In this document: positions 41,966-52,577 of the stretch, piece after piece
How the letters are laid out: each line of letters opens with the position of its first letter
Position numbering within the stretch: the stretch's first letter is position 1
NCBI GenBank assembly: GCA_946699065.1
Contig: CAMPDV010000107.1
Span: 717,019-781,018, forward strand
Direction of reading: 5' to 3'
Length of the DNA: 64,000 nt
Source: Loxodes magnus
Taxonomy: Eukaryota; Ciliophora; Karyorelictea; Loxodida; Loxodidae
Notes under the pieces: generated by a model
What the model was told of the DNA's origin: nothing
Seen by the model: the letters and a program-made list of their open reading frames with translations, nothing else
Databases searched by the model: none
Made by a program: the position numbers and the translations under genes

Positions 41966-42030
41966 TTAGCTATACTAGGAATATAAATTTGAAAGTTTAC
42001 TTTAAGTTTAAAATAAGGCAATTAAATATA
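40622..42030. mobile_element. Inserted 1.41-kb gene segment bounded by TAAATATA direct repeats (copy A)
   Basis: This segment is almost identical to 61,159-62,568, with only a handful of substitutions and one 1-bp indel. Similarity stops abruptly at both ends, at an 8-bp direct repeat TAAATATA (40,622-40,629 and 42,023-42,030). Removing the segment plus one repeat restores a single reading frame in the surrounding plus-strand gene. It has no terminal inverted repeats and no transposase. It keeps a 22-nt intron of its source gene, so it was copied as DNA and not from spliced RNA. Possible explanations are transposon-like insertion with target duplication, microhomology-mediated template switching, or an internally eliminated sequence. 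The sequence alone does not choose between them. Confidence 0.8.
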
Positions 42031-42299
42031 AAGAGAGCTGCATTTCTTCTCTTACATTTCAAGAGTCTTTTTTACTTATTCCTAAAAAGTTTCGTTCTAA
42101 TTTTTATCACATTTTCCTATAAAATACCAAACTACGAAGAGTATCGCAAGCAAAATCAAACAAATATGAAATCCTCACATTTAGCAGTTCTTAAACTTAT
42201 ATATAATTCTATAGGTACTTAGGCTCTTGAGACTAAATGATTGGAACTTTATCGAAGATTATTCAAATAAATATAAAATAATACCTAAGAAATAACAGA

Positions 42300-43163
42300 C
42301 TTCTCCAACAAAAAATAATAATAATAATAATAAAAATGGACTTAATGTTAAATAAAAGTTTGCTATCTCTGGGCTTTCAACCAGGTACCTGCAGACCAAT
42401 TTTTTTACGTGGTAAGTCTTCCCCAACCTTTTTTGTAAGTGGATGGTTATCACTGTTAATTTTCTTTGTTGCGTATTAAAAGTTTTTGTCTGTAAACTCC
42501 ATTTTCAGTGATCCATAATTTATTTAAAGCTCTTCATGTTTTCTGCTCTTATCTTATCTGTAAATTCTTTCATTCTTTGCAGTGTCTTAGTAAGTGATTC
42601 CGTGAGTAGCAATACCAACAATTTTTTATTTATTTTTCAGTGTTCTTCTTTTTAAATATTTTATTTTCCAGCTGTTCAATTATTTTAGTTAAATCCGTGC
42701 TTGCCTATTCTTAGCTAGGTTTATTTTATTCTGTATTCTAAAATTGGGCTGGAGTTTCTTCTATAATCATGCATTGAGATTATTTAAAATTTGATTATGA
42801 AATTTCTCATAATTACTATTCTGTAACTAAACTACTTTTTATTAGCTAGCTTCTCAATATTTTTAATTCGTTGTTTTAATCTTCGATGCAATCCATAAGT
42901 TCTCGAATTCGATCTCCGTAATTGAATATCATTTAATCTTATTTAGTGATCATTGCTTTCATTTTTTCAATTTAATTTGAAGAAAATTGTTACTCTAAAT
43001 TTGTGGATTAACTGACTCAGCTGGACCTATCGATATTTTTCCTTCAGGTGAAGATCTAGATTCTTACTATTGTCTTTATTTTTTTAGTTTTTCTTTCGTC
43101 ACTTGTTTTCTTGCTTTCCTTATTTAGTTTTTTGAAAGACGGACCTATTATTCCATTTTTTTT
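42300..43163 (-). CDS. Gag/ORF1-like protein with CCHC zinc knuckle, frame-disrupted
   Basis: The minus strand from ATG 43,163 encodes a basic, Gln-rich N-terminus (MEQQVRLSKNQIRKARK). A coiled-coil-like segment (RIRELMDCIEDQNNELKIL) follows in a different frame. Then comes a canonical zinc knuckle CWYCYSRNHLLRHC at 42,579-42,620, spaced CX2CX4HX4C, where X is any residue. Downstream is a WITENGVYRQKLLI motif like the tails of the other ORF1 copies here. CCHC knuckles bind nucleic acid in retroelement Gag and ORF1 proteins, which suggests an RNA-packaging role. At least one frameshift lies near 42,950, so this copy is probably dead. A short TAA/ATA microsatellite sits near 42,314-42,331 at the 3' end. 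Confidence 0.6.
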
Positions 43164-43439
43164 CGATATAATATTAAATATATCCAACAAAAAATAATAA
43201 CTAAAATCAGGATATGGTCAACAATTTTTACCTCCTTAAGATGGAGAACTAATAATTTACAAGACTATTAGGTAATTTTATTAACAAATAACTATTTAAT
43301 CAACTATATGGAAATTTTAAAATCAGAAAACTTAAGATAGGAATTAGCTTTAAGCCCTTCTCTGTAGCAAATTTAAGGAAGAATCTCATAAACAGAATAT
43401 ATCGTAAAGTAAATTCCAGGAAATTAATTAATAATAATA

Positions 43440-44389
43440 TTAATTTTAAGTTTTCCGTTTTAGGGATTTCCAACCCCGTCAGGAAGACAACAGTTCATGC
43501 TCCCTGCTGTTAAATATAAAAATTCTGGTAGCCCAATTTTAGTGAGATTGGGAACTCGAATTTTTCCATGTTTTCCCTCCTTTAACTTGCCTTGGTTCCA
43601 TCTTAATCTTGTATATTGAACCATCCGGATTGCAATGCATTCTTGTCATTCTTGACTTTTCTTTTTTCTACTTTTTTTGTTCTTTTATCCAATAGTTTCT
43701 TTATTTCTATTATAATTTCTAACACTTCCGATAGAAATGTCATACACTTTCTCAGTAGAAACATTTCTTTTTTATTTTGAATTATTTTCCTTGATTTGTT
43801 TGCTCTTTCTAGACTTCAATTTCCATTTTTATAGCTCCGGTTTCGCTTTAATCTTTCTTAAAAGTTTAAAATTTCTCTTCTACTTTTCCGAGTCTGTTAT
43901 CAAATTCAGTCTGTTTCTAAAGCTAATTTTAGGATTCGTTAGTCTGACTTTGCGAGATATTCCAAAAGGCGTTAAGATCTCTTTCCTAGGACATAAGTCT
44001 TGACTCAATTCCTTCTGCTAGGTCTAGCTTTTCCATCAGCATATCATTGTCCTTCTTCAATCTCTTGACCTCTTCCTGGAGGTTCAGTACCACTTTGATG
44101 AGCTATTCCATGCTCATCTGGCCAGAAGGGTTGAAAACTGATACCTCCTGGTGGAGAGCAGATTTCATCTGTTTCCTCGGTTTCTCGCTTGAGGTTGAAG
44201 TTTCCGTGTGTATTCTCTCAAGGTTGACTTTCATTCGTTTTGTTAGATTCCAAGTTGTTACTTCAGTTTTGGTTAAGTTTTTGATAGAGAAGATTGTTTA
44301 GATTATTAAGACTTGGTTTCTTGCTTCCTCTCTTCCTTTTTGGCTTAGGAAGTGGTGGTATAGAAGCCTGACTTGAAACCTTCAACCAT
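43440..44389 (-). CDS. Retroelement ORF1-like protein, decayed (paralogue of the 54-kb copy)
   Basis: ATG 44,389 starts a protein opening with MVEGFKSGFYTTTSQAKKEE. After a frameshift near 44,210 it continues as KPRKQMKSALHQEVS, FNPSGQMSMEQLIKVVLNLQ and a charged coiled coil ending IESRLMSQER. This matches the copy at 54,050-54,948 at roughly 80% by eye. A 14-codon zinc knuckle lies at 43,722-43,763, but its second Cys codon is TGA (C-F-Y-TGA-E-S-V). The expected spacing of the other Cys and His residues is kept. A tail with NPDGSIYKIKMEP follows. The element is inferred to be an ORF1/Gag gene of a non-LTR retrotransposon and is damaged. Confidence 0.6.
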
Positions 44390-44409
44390 TTTTTAATGAA
44401 AAATTTTTG

Positions 44410-44930
44410 AAATTCCAGGAAATTTAAGTAAAAACAACCCTAATAACTCAATGACCCAATGGATATAGAATAATAACCCCAATATGAATGATTTCCTAAC
44501 ACAAAATAATGATATGCTGGTATTGCAAGCGGCCAAGGCATAAAGTTCGGAGTTGTGACCAATTCTAATAAAATAAAAAAAGAATAATAGGAAAATAATG
44601 GTAATATATATTTAAAATATGCTGCACAAGCGTAGGTTTACTTTATAGAAAAATACTCCAACTAAAAAAAGAAGCTCCCTATATCTAATAAGCAGTCAAT
44701 AAATTCAATAGAAAATGATTGGGATTTGAACTATCAGAAAATATCAAGAAAAATAATTTAAAATCATCAAGACACATGAAAGTAAAAATCCAAGCAAGTT
44801 TAGTGTGAAAATTTTTATCTAACAGCAAACTCTTTGATTAATGGCAAACCAAAAAAAAGCGACGTCACATTAATCTATTATGTTATGTTAAAAAGAGTAA
44901 GAATTTTATTTTGGTCATGAGTATTAATAC
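44410..44930 (+). pseudogene. Plus-strand gag-like fragment with an intact CCHC knuckle
   Basis: The plus strand at 44,515-44,556 encodes CWYCKRPRHKVRSC, a perfect CX2CX4HX4C zinc knuckle (X is any residue), followed by a Gln/Lys/Arg-rich tail. It lies in the opposite orientation to the ORF1 copy that starts at 44,389. The N-terminal part of a Gag-like protein is not recognisable upstream, so I treat it as a fragment. Its borders are estimates from where the composition becomes nondescript. Confidence 0.45.
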
Positions 44931-45599
44931 TTAATTACTTTTGGCATTTTAAATTTTTATAAGTTATCTATTATATAAAAGCCTTTTCTGTTTCTCTATT
45001 ATTAGAGCTTTTTGTTTTTAATTAAGTATACATATTAAATCTAACCTGCTCTGTCTTTTAATATATTTACAATTGCATCTTAAGTTAGCTGCTTTATAAA
45101 TAGTGATGCTAATGACAGTTTATAATTGTATATTAGTTGATATTAATATTTATTAATAAGATTATTAATAACTAACCATATAAATAGTATGCTACATCTA
45201 TAATTAAGTAATAGAGGGTATGCTCAAATTAATTGCTCTTTATGCTTTTTATTATTTTTGAGTCTATATAAAAGCTTTTCTAATGCTTTTTATGTTTGGA
45301 CTTTAATAAAATCTACAAAAAGAAGCAAAAAAGCTAAGTTAAAATTTTATAAGCCAGCTAATAAGCAATAATGGAATAGAGTAATTATGAGAAATGCGTT
45401 ACTTCGAGGATAATTTATCCACCTGGTTGGATTATTAGTAAAATCCTTCTGTCAATGGCTAGAATAGATATAAAACGATCAGAGATGAAATATCCTAGAA
45501 GCATTTCTAACTTTTAAATTCTTTATTCTTAAGAAGCTAATGCAATTCTACAATTAGCATTTTATTTATCATCATATATTCATTTTTTAAATTAATTAA
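44931..45599. other. AT-rich stretch with no recognisable feature
   Basis: I see no convincing coding frame, repeat or RNA here. Confidence 0.5.
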
Positions 45600-46135
45600 T
45601 GTTTCTAGTCAACCGAGTAGGTAATCCGGTGCAGTCATGTCTGCATTGCAAGTACTCTTGCAATAGATGCCACCACAAACAAGCAAGGACGGACCCATTG
45701 TGTGATAAGCCTTACCTGTTTGAGGGTTCTTTATCGAGTACGAGAGGTCAACTAGAGGGAACTTAAATCCAGATCTCAGAGTTATACTGATTCTACATGT
45801 CACTATTCTGATCAGGAAATAGAAAACAACAAAGAAATGACTGAAATTAAAATAATTATTACTTAGAAAAATTAACCTAATTGAGTCATTTAACACTAAT
45901 ATTTGAATGTTCTCAAACCCCTTCTAACTCCAGCCTCAGAAAGAATTGCAAGAATTTGAAGAATGAAGACAATTAATTTTGATTATAAAAACGGAGAGAA
46001 GAAGACAAGAAGCAAAGTGACCAGATGGAGCTAGAAACATTTCTAGCCTATTATTAATAACTAAATTTGGTTCTTTATTTTTTCGTGGTGAACCAAACAA
46101 TGGTGGTACCACGCTAATTTAATTAATTTATTTAT
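45600..46135 (-). repeat. SINE-like dispersed repeat, copy 1
   Basis: Read on the minus strand, this roughly 0.5-kb segment aligns with 55,690-56,240 on the plus strand. Shared landmarks in order are AATTAATTAA, a GGTTCACCA block, TTCTGAGGCTGGAGTTAGA, a CAGTCATTTCTTT block and the most conserved 3' part (TTGCAAGAGTACTTGCAATG then GCACCGGATTACCTACT). The 3' part also recurs at 50,335-50,480. The conserved end could be read as a peptide (GGIYCKSTCNADMTAPDYLL), and some changes between copies keep it. I cannot say whether it is coding or non-coding. Confidence 0.65.
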
Positions 46136-46559
46136 TTTTATTCTTCTATCAATAAACCTAAAATTAAGTATATCTAGATCTTTACATTTTATAGCATTCA
46201 TACAATTAGAATTTACTTATACTCATAGATGTAAAAAGCAAAAATATGACTGTAAAAGATGCTAATTTAAAGTTTTATAGATTTGCATTTTAGCACTATA
46301 TATAATGTAAATTTTTAAATTTCTATATAATTATAAAAGAATTTCAGTTCCTATCCTATTTTAAGGATTCTCATCTTCAAATTTATACAATAATGATTAG
46401 TAATCTCTCATATAACAAATGTAGTAAAGTAATAAACTCACTATTCATTCTATCTCATTTTGACGAAAGAATAAATACTAAACATAACTATTATGCTTCG
46501 CTAAAATGCAGTGATAATTATAGAGCTGTAGATTAATTTTATGGAATAGATAAGATTAG
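46136..46559. other. AT-rich spacer downstream of the retrotransposon
   Basis: This lies between the SINE-like copy and the 3' end of the LINE coding region. It may be LINE 3' untranslated sequence. No poly(A)-like tail is obvious. Confidence 0.4.
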
Positions 46560-49500
46560 AGAGCGAGTAGCAACTCAAATGTCGCGCAGTTCTTTCCATA
46601 CTTCAATAAATGTCCGTTTCTTCAAGTAAATCTTCAGGTAATAGAAATTCTCTCTTGTTGCCTATCTTCGTCAATTTTCCCTACATTATCTCTTGTTCTT
46701 ATTTCTTCTTCCTATCTACACTTTATTAGATCTTTATTGCAATCTATCTTTATTTTTTTATATCTTGCTAATTTTCATTTCTAATTCTTTTCTTCTTAAT
46801 CAAGCTTTTATAAACTCATAAAATTACCCTTTTCCTGCTCTATAGTCTTGTCCTATCTCTTTTTCTCATTTAATTTCTATGCATTCTTTTTTCCTTTTTT
46901 AGTATAAATTTTTATTATCAAATCACTTTAGATATTTTTTATTCTTCTTATTTTCTAATGAATTTATCGAATTTGAACGCACCTCATATTTCATCAAATA
47001 GTTTCATCCCTTATCTCTCTATCCCTATTGCTCTTAGTTTTCATATTCATATATATCTTCCATCTTTGTATTCTACACACTCTTCTATGATATATCTTTC
47101 ATTTTCTCTTGCGTCATTGTAGAAAGGAAATTTGCTTGTCATAACTAAGTGTCTTTCTTTTAAGTAATCCTAGCTCCCAATACATCTCGTTCTTATTCTA
47201 TATATGTAGCATTTTTTTTTCTATTTTTATTGTATTTCAGGTAGTTGGGTGGTCCTACTATATTTTCATCAAATCATGTTTTTCTATAGTTTAATATTAT
47301 TATTATTTACTCCATTATTTCTCTATCTTCTAAGTATACTCTAAATTCTCAAATTACACAATTAATGTTTTCTTCCCTTTTTAATTATTATTACCTTCAT
47401 CTATAAATATATCTTTGTCCTCAATTTTAATTCTAATTTTAGTGCCTGCAATATTATTCAGATATTAAGTTCTCTTTTTTACTTGTCTAACTTAAATCCA
47501 TCTACTTTTTTTCTTTAATTACCTATTAATCAAACTCTTAATTTCAACGTTTTCTATTTTAGGTAGTGTGTAAATTTCATAAACTAAAGTTCATGTTCTA
47601 ACATCTCATTTTTCACTTAAAAAGAGGTATCTATGTTCATAAAGATCTTTTTTATATTATTTTTAATTGCTTTATCTCTTATTTTTCTACTAATTATTCG
47701 CAATATGGGATCATTTTTGTTCCATAGCTGAAAACTGAGGTACGAAAGCTTTTATCATCATTTCTATGTTATATTGCGTTATTCCCTTATTCATTATTAT
47801 TTTTCCCAATTTCATATTTGCATTTTTATACTGGTACTAGTCTATTTTCCGTGTTTTTTTCGAAAATAATATTCTCTTCTATTATATGACCTAGATATTA
47901 AAAGGTAGTTACTCTTTCGATCCTTAAATTTCTCACCTCTATAGTATTTTCAATATTTTCTCAGTTACTATTTTCTGCTGCTTTTCATAGCATTTATTTT
48001 GTTTTATCTGTAATTTCCAATTTATATTTTTCTACCCATGATGTTAAGTTTTCAATTACTTCCTCTAATTATTCCCATTCACTTATTAAGGCTAGACCAT
48101 CTGCATATGTAAAGCATCCTACATTTATTTCTAATGTACATCCCTCTTCGTTTTTATAGTTTATCATAATTTCTAGCTTTAAATCTTCGAGAAAATGAAG
48201 AAGTCTTGCTAATATCAAGATAAACAGTCTCGGCGACGTTATGTTTCCCTATTTTGGCCCTTTATTTGTCACAAATGATTTTACTATTTAATCAATGATT
48301 TTCAGTTTAATCTATTCTTCAAAATAGAAGTTTGTTAGAAGTTTAATTATCTATTCCGGTACTTTTAGATCATTTAGGATTTTTCATATATCTTTCCTTT
48401 GTACTGAGTTATAAGCTTTCTTAATATCAAGAAATATCACAAAAACATCTTTTTTATTCCGCATTAATCATTCCTAAACTGCTCTTAGATTTTAGATTAA
48501 TATTGAGCAATTTACCTTTTTTGAAACCATATTAGTAGTCTCTTTCATCATTATTTAGATATCCTTACAATTGCTAGAAAATGCATAGATCTACAATTTT
48601 TAAGCATGATTTAATAAAGAGATTGGTCTATAGTTCATCGATTCATCTATCCTCCTTTTTTGTATATTAATGTTATATATTGTTATTTCATCTCCTAAGA
48701 TATTAATCTCTCTTAAATCATCTTTTCTATCAATTTTAATGTTTTTTCATTTAATTTTTTCCACATGCTAAAATTGCTCCTACTTTTAATTCATCGGGTC
48801 CTACTGCTTTACATTTCGCCAATTAGTTAATACTTTCTCAAATTTCATACTCGTTTACCTTGCTTAATAATTTAATTGATAACGTATTATAGCTATCTTC
48901 ATAAAACTACTATCATTCATCCCTGAAAGTTTTAACATCCCCTTTCTATAAGGGTGCTCATTAATTATTTTTTCTATTAAGCAGGTTTTTTAGTTTCCTC
49001 CACATTTCTGTCAGGTTTCATTTATTTACATTGTCCATAAATAGGCTAAATCAGTCTCTTTAACCTTTTATTTTTGAATAAATGTATTTTTTTCTTGCTG
49101 TATTATTTATATTACTAGTTTTATTGCTTTTAATATATTTCTTTGTTGTTCTTTACCCTTTATTTTAACTGTTTGCTGCATTTTCTTAAAATTTTATTAC
49201 ACTATTTTTTTATTTCAGAGTATTTATATATCTTTATGTTTTATGCTTTGGCCGTTCCATATACCATTTAAACTCCTTCTTATATCGTTTTCTTTCATCA
49301 TTTATAAGTCTATTTATCGTTTAGTCTATTAATTTCTTCTTCTTTGACATTTTCTTGCATGAATCTTTCAAATTATTCTTAGATCTATTTTTCTTTAATA
49401 GTAGCTAATTTATTTATTTATCTTTTATGATTTTATAAATTCTTTTCTAATCTTTATCTAAATAACCAAACCTATGTTCCCCTATTACGTATGAGTGATG

Positions 49501-50300
49501 AAAATCATTTTTTATCACCTTTTCTCTCTTTATCTTTTCAATAAAATAATAATCTATTTTATATTCATTGCTTTAAGTAACAAAAATACGTATTTCAGTT
49601 GGCTTTATGCATATTAAATTATTTTGTTCCATGAACTGTAGCATTCTCTTTTCAGGTAGTTTGTTTTCTTTGGTAGCTATTTCTCTATGTGCGAATTTCA
49701 ATCTCCTATGATCATTACATTAAGTCCTTTTTCAATGGCAAAAGTTTAAATTCATTCACTAAATTACAAAAAAGGTTCATATTACTCATTGTCATTTGCA
49801 ATAAGGACATATAAATTTATTATTGCCAGCTTTTTCATTACTTCAATGGTAATCACTCTCGCACCTCCAAAAAGGTCATTTAATTAACTTCATTCTATAT
49901 TTCTCTAATCTCATTAAATATGTTTTTTCTAAATAGAATGCTACTTCTTTTTCTTTTTTTGACTCAACATTTATTAAGCCTTCAAATCCTGCTATATTAC
50001 ACATATCTTTTTAGTTTTCTATCTAAATCTCTATATTGCCATTATGTGAATACTTTTTTTAGTCCTTAGATTGACAAGTGCCTCCTTTGATTTTTAACTC
50101 CCCTAACATTTGCTGTCCCTAATTTTATGACATATTCTTCTTTTTCTTTTCATCCATTCTTTCTTCTTCCTCTTCACCACTTTCTTTTTTTCATTCATCT
50201 TCCTTCTCCGCCTTTCCTTCTTCTTATCAATTATTTCCTGCTTCCTGCTTCCTTATTCTTTTAATTATTAGTTCTTCCCCTTGTTTATCTTTTTATATTT
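46560..50300 (-). pseudogene. LINE ORF2: APE endonuclease and reverse transcriptase, decayed
   Basis: From N- to C-terminus I see four regions. First, a Lys-rich leader and KLGTANVRGVKNQ near 50,110. Second, endonuclease motifs MIIGDWNSHI near 49,700 (the W is TGA) and YKIDYYFIEKI near 49,555, where the final Ser-Asp-His is replaced by DFHHSY. Third, the reverse transcriptase: NYRPISLL, VFVIFLDIKKAYNSVQRKDI near 48,430, KGPKQGNITSPRLFILILAR near 48,240 and CFTYADGLALIS near 48,100. Fourth, the thumb-like TTFQYLGHII near 47,900. The catalytic YADD is YADG, which should abolish polymerisation. The endonuclease motifs fall in two frames, so at least one frameshift lies between about 49,600 and 49,690. 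Gln at the PKQG motif is encoded by TAG, supporting TAG = Gln. Confidence 0.85.
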
Positions 50301-50334
50301 ATCAGAAAAAATGGATGTCGGTTGCGGTAAGGGG

Positions 50335-50480
50335 AACTAGTAGGCAATCTGGTGCAGTGTTTACTCTATTGCGAGTAATTTCGCGCTAGATGCCACCACG
50401 GGGAAAGATGGAAAAGCTCGGAAGAGACAAGCCTAACTTGCCAGAGAATTCTCACTAGCATTATGAACCTTTGATTGATG
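50335..50480 (-). repeat. SINE-like dispersed repeat, copy 2 (3' part only)
   Basis: The minus strand shows the conserved 3' module of the repeat at 45,600. It has CTAGTGAGAATTCTCTGGCA, then GGTGGCATCTAGCG and GCACCAGATTGCCTACTAG. It is more diverged than the other two copies and lies in the spacer between ORF1 and ORF2 of the LINE. It could be a nested insertion or a shared element end. Confidence 0.55.
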
Positions 50481-50699
50481 GGCCTTCTAATTAATAACTT
50501 AATAATTAATTTTATTTGGATTTTGTTCAAGAATACTGGAGCATTTGATTCATAATTCGATAATAATCTTTAATAAGTAAATTCCCTATTTGGAGAAGCT
50601 GACATGACTCATTGGACTACTAGAATTTTAACATGAAGCATAAGAACATTTTTTCTTAATATTAAATATTAATATTGAAAAAGTTACGCGCTAACGAGA

Positions 50700-52362
50700 T
50701 GCTACGCGCTCTATAATCATCTTTATTTATTTATTTATCTTATTCTTCTTCTTACCTATCTTTTTCTTCTTTTTTGCCTTTTCCTATTAATTTTTGTTGG
50801 ATAATTGTTCATTTTTGTCTTTAGGTTTCTAATTAAAGCTAATTTCAGTTTGCTTCTTACTTCCCACTTTTATCTTGCATTTTATTCTCTTTTTTCTTGA
50901 GTTTGTTCTATTTCTTTTTACCTTTTTTCTTTATTTTCGCTTTTCCTTGCATACTCCATTATAATAATTTGTTTCTTTCTTTTTTGTTCTGTTAGGGTTT
51001 AACTTTTTTACCATCACTTATTCTATCCTTTCTCCGATTTGTATTATATTATATCTTATTCTTTAGTTGATTGCTTTTTTTTAATTTAATTCTTTGAGAA
51101 TTTCTCTGTCTCTCTGCCTTATATATGTAAAATTCCATTTTGATGAAAAATAATTCATATTTATACTTTTAGCATAAAAAATTTTTAATTATTTAATTGT
51201 TTAGTTGTTTTTATTATTTTTCTATTATCCTCGTTTTATTTCATTCTCTTCTTTCGTTGCTTTCTCTATAATCATTTATTCTTCTTCAATTATTCTCTTA
51301 TTTTCTTAATTTCTTTTAAATTTGGTTTGCTTATTGTATAATTTAGCTTCTCTTTCAAACCTCTCTAATTCTCTTATATGTAGTTTTTCATTTTGCTGCT
51401 TCCACCCTTCTCCATAATCGATTTATGTGTCCTTTCAATTTACGTAGGCAGCAAAAAAATTTGTTGGGTGTTGTATTCATCATTTAGTTTCCGATCAGGC
51501 CCATTACTTCTAATATCCTCTTTGCTTCTACTTAATCCTTTAAGTCTAGGGACATTACAATGCTAACTATTAGCATTGTATTGTTTTGGTATGTATACTA
51601 AATTTTTCCTTGATGTTTTACTTTTTACACATTAATTCCATTACTTCCTTCATGCTTGGATATTTTTTATCAAGAAATATACTGAGTAATTATGAGCATC
51701 AAAATATTCTAATAAGTTTCTTGCCTAGATAGGAATTCTAACGCTTTAGAATTATAATTCCCTTAATTATGCGAATTGTAGGATCTTCCTTCATTGTTGA
51801 AGACCAAATATACTATTCCGCTTTATTTGGCATACGCTTGTTCGTATTCGTTCTATATTTGATTCCTAAACATTTATATAACTTCTTAGTATATTTTCTT
51901 TCTCTCTACTAAATAATTTTTTTCCAGATCATGGTTAAAATACACTGCAGCTACAATATTTTATAGCTCACCATTGATATTTTAGTAGACTCTTTCCATT
52001 TAATCCTCAAGGACGTTGGTAGAATCAAGTTGTTTATTCTTTTTTAAATTACTGCTTGAGTTGTGTACCTTTTTAACTACTTCATTCCTTTCTTATTTTA
52101 TGCTCCTCCTTTTAGTGAAATTTGCCAATCATAGATATATTGATATCCTTTTCCCGTTGAGCGTATTATTATTTCATGTTCGTTCGATCAGTGAATTTGG
52201 TTCTGTGTAGTCTGAGTACTTGTATTGTGAGTCTGTCTTCCATTTGTAATAAATAAGAAGAATAGACTTATTAAAGCTAAGACGTGGTAGTAGTAGAAAA
52301 TGCTTCAAGTTTTCTCTCCTACTCTGAAGAGGTGAATAAAAACCTTTCTTGAAGCTAACCAT
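50700..52362 (-). CDS. LINE ORF1-like basic protein with degenerate zinc knuckle
   Basis: ATG 52,362 begins MVSFKKGFYSPLQSRRENLK. This resembles the starts of the other two ORF1 copies in the window (FKRGFYTT, FKSGFYTT). The frame stays open, with TGA read as Trp, for more than 500 codons down to about 50,700. At 51,412-51,453 a 14-codon stretch reads C-X2-R-X4-H-X4-W (X is any residue). That is what a CCHC knuckle becomes after two single-base changes (TGT to CGT and TGT to TGG). The C-terminal half is extremely rich in Lys, Gln and Asn. As no TGA is seen before the spacer, the true stop is unclear. The role is inferred to be RNA binding for the retrotransposon. Confidence 0.6.
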
Positions 52363-52577
52363 TTTTAATATTTATATTAATAGAATTATTTTAGTTAAGC
52401 AAGCAAATTTAAAATAGCTTGCTTTATTAGGTTACTTTAATCTATTAGCTCTACTTGCTTTAGTTTTATCCATTTATCTTAATAAGGAATATCTATAGAG
52501 GATCCTTGTACAAGATATAAATAAATAGATTTGCTATTTATTTTATCATTATGCCTAAATATATCTAAATAAAGACT

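Larger units (their letters stand above)
40147..42240 (+). pseudogene. Unrecognised plus-strand gene split by a 1.4-kb insertion
   Basis: With TAA and TAG as Gln, an ATG at 40,147 opens a frame with protein-like composition. It carries a VFCPFCSNQF segment with a CxxC pair near residue 24 and later CSKYCEILGLETKC. This runs to the start of a 1.4-kb inserted segment at 40,622. After the insertion, 42,031 onward continues in the same frame if one copy of the flanking TAAATATA repeat is kept. That part gives a hydrophobic stretch (FLLLHFKSLFYLFLKSFVLI), then a charged tail, then TGA at 42,238-42,240. I do not recognise the family. One complication is a 22-nt GT...AG candidate intron at 40,220-40,241 that would switch to another open frame, so the exact exon structure is uncertain. 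The gene may be broken in this form of the genome or restored if the insert is removed. Confidence 0.45.
46560..52400 (-). mobile_element. Degraded non-LTR retrotransposon (LINE)
   Basis: The minus strand carries, in order, an ORF1-like gene (52,362 to about 50,700), a spacer with a SINE-like fragment, and an ORF2 with APE-type endonuclease and reverse transcriptase domains (about 50,300 to 46,560). This layout is that of L1/I-type LINEs. No long terminal repeats or flanking duplications were found, and the limits come from the coding regions only. Frameshifts and changed active-site residues show it is not autonomous now. Confidence 0.8.

Noticed and set aside
41180-42453. Short standard-code open frames on either strand of the inserted segment and its flank
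   Set aside because: They are shadows of the longer minus-strand gene or of the plus-strand host gene once TAA, TAG and TGA are read as sense codons.
45736-45748. GAGTACGAGAGGT resembling the sarcin-ricin loop of large-subunit rRNA
   Set aside because: The flanking bases do not match rRNA, and the string lies inside the dispersed repeat family.
45600-45760. tRNA- or 5S-derived pol III gene
   Set aside because: I could not fit a cloverleaf or convincing A and B boxes; GGTTCACCAC is only weakly B-box-like.
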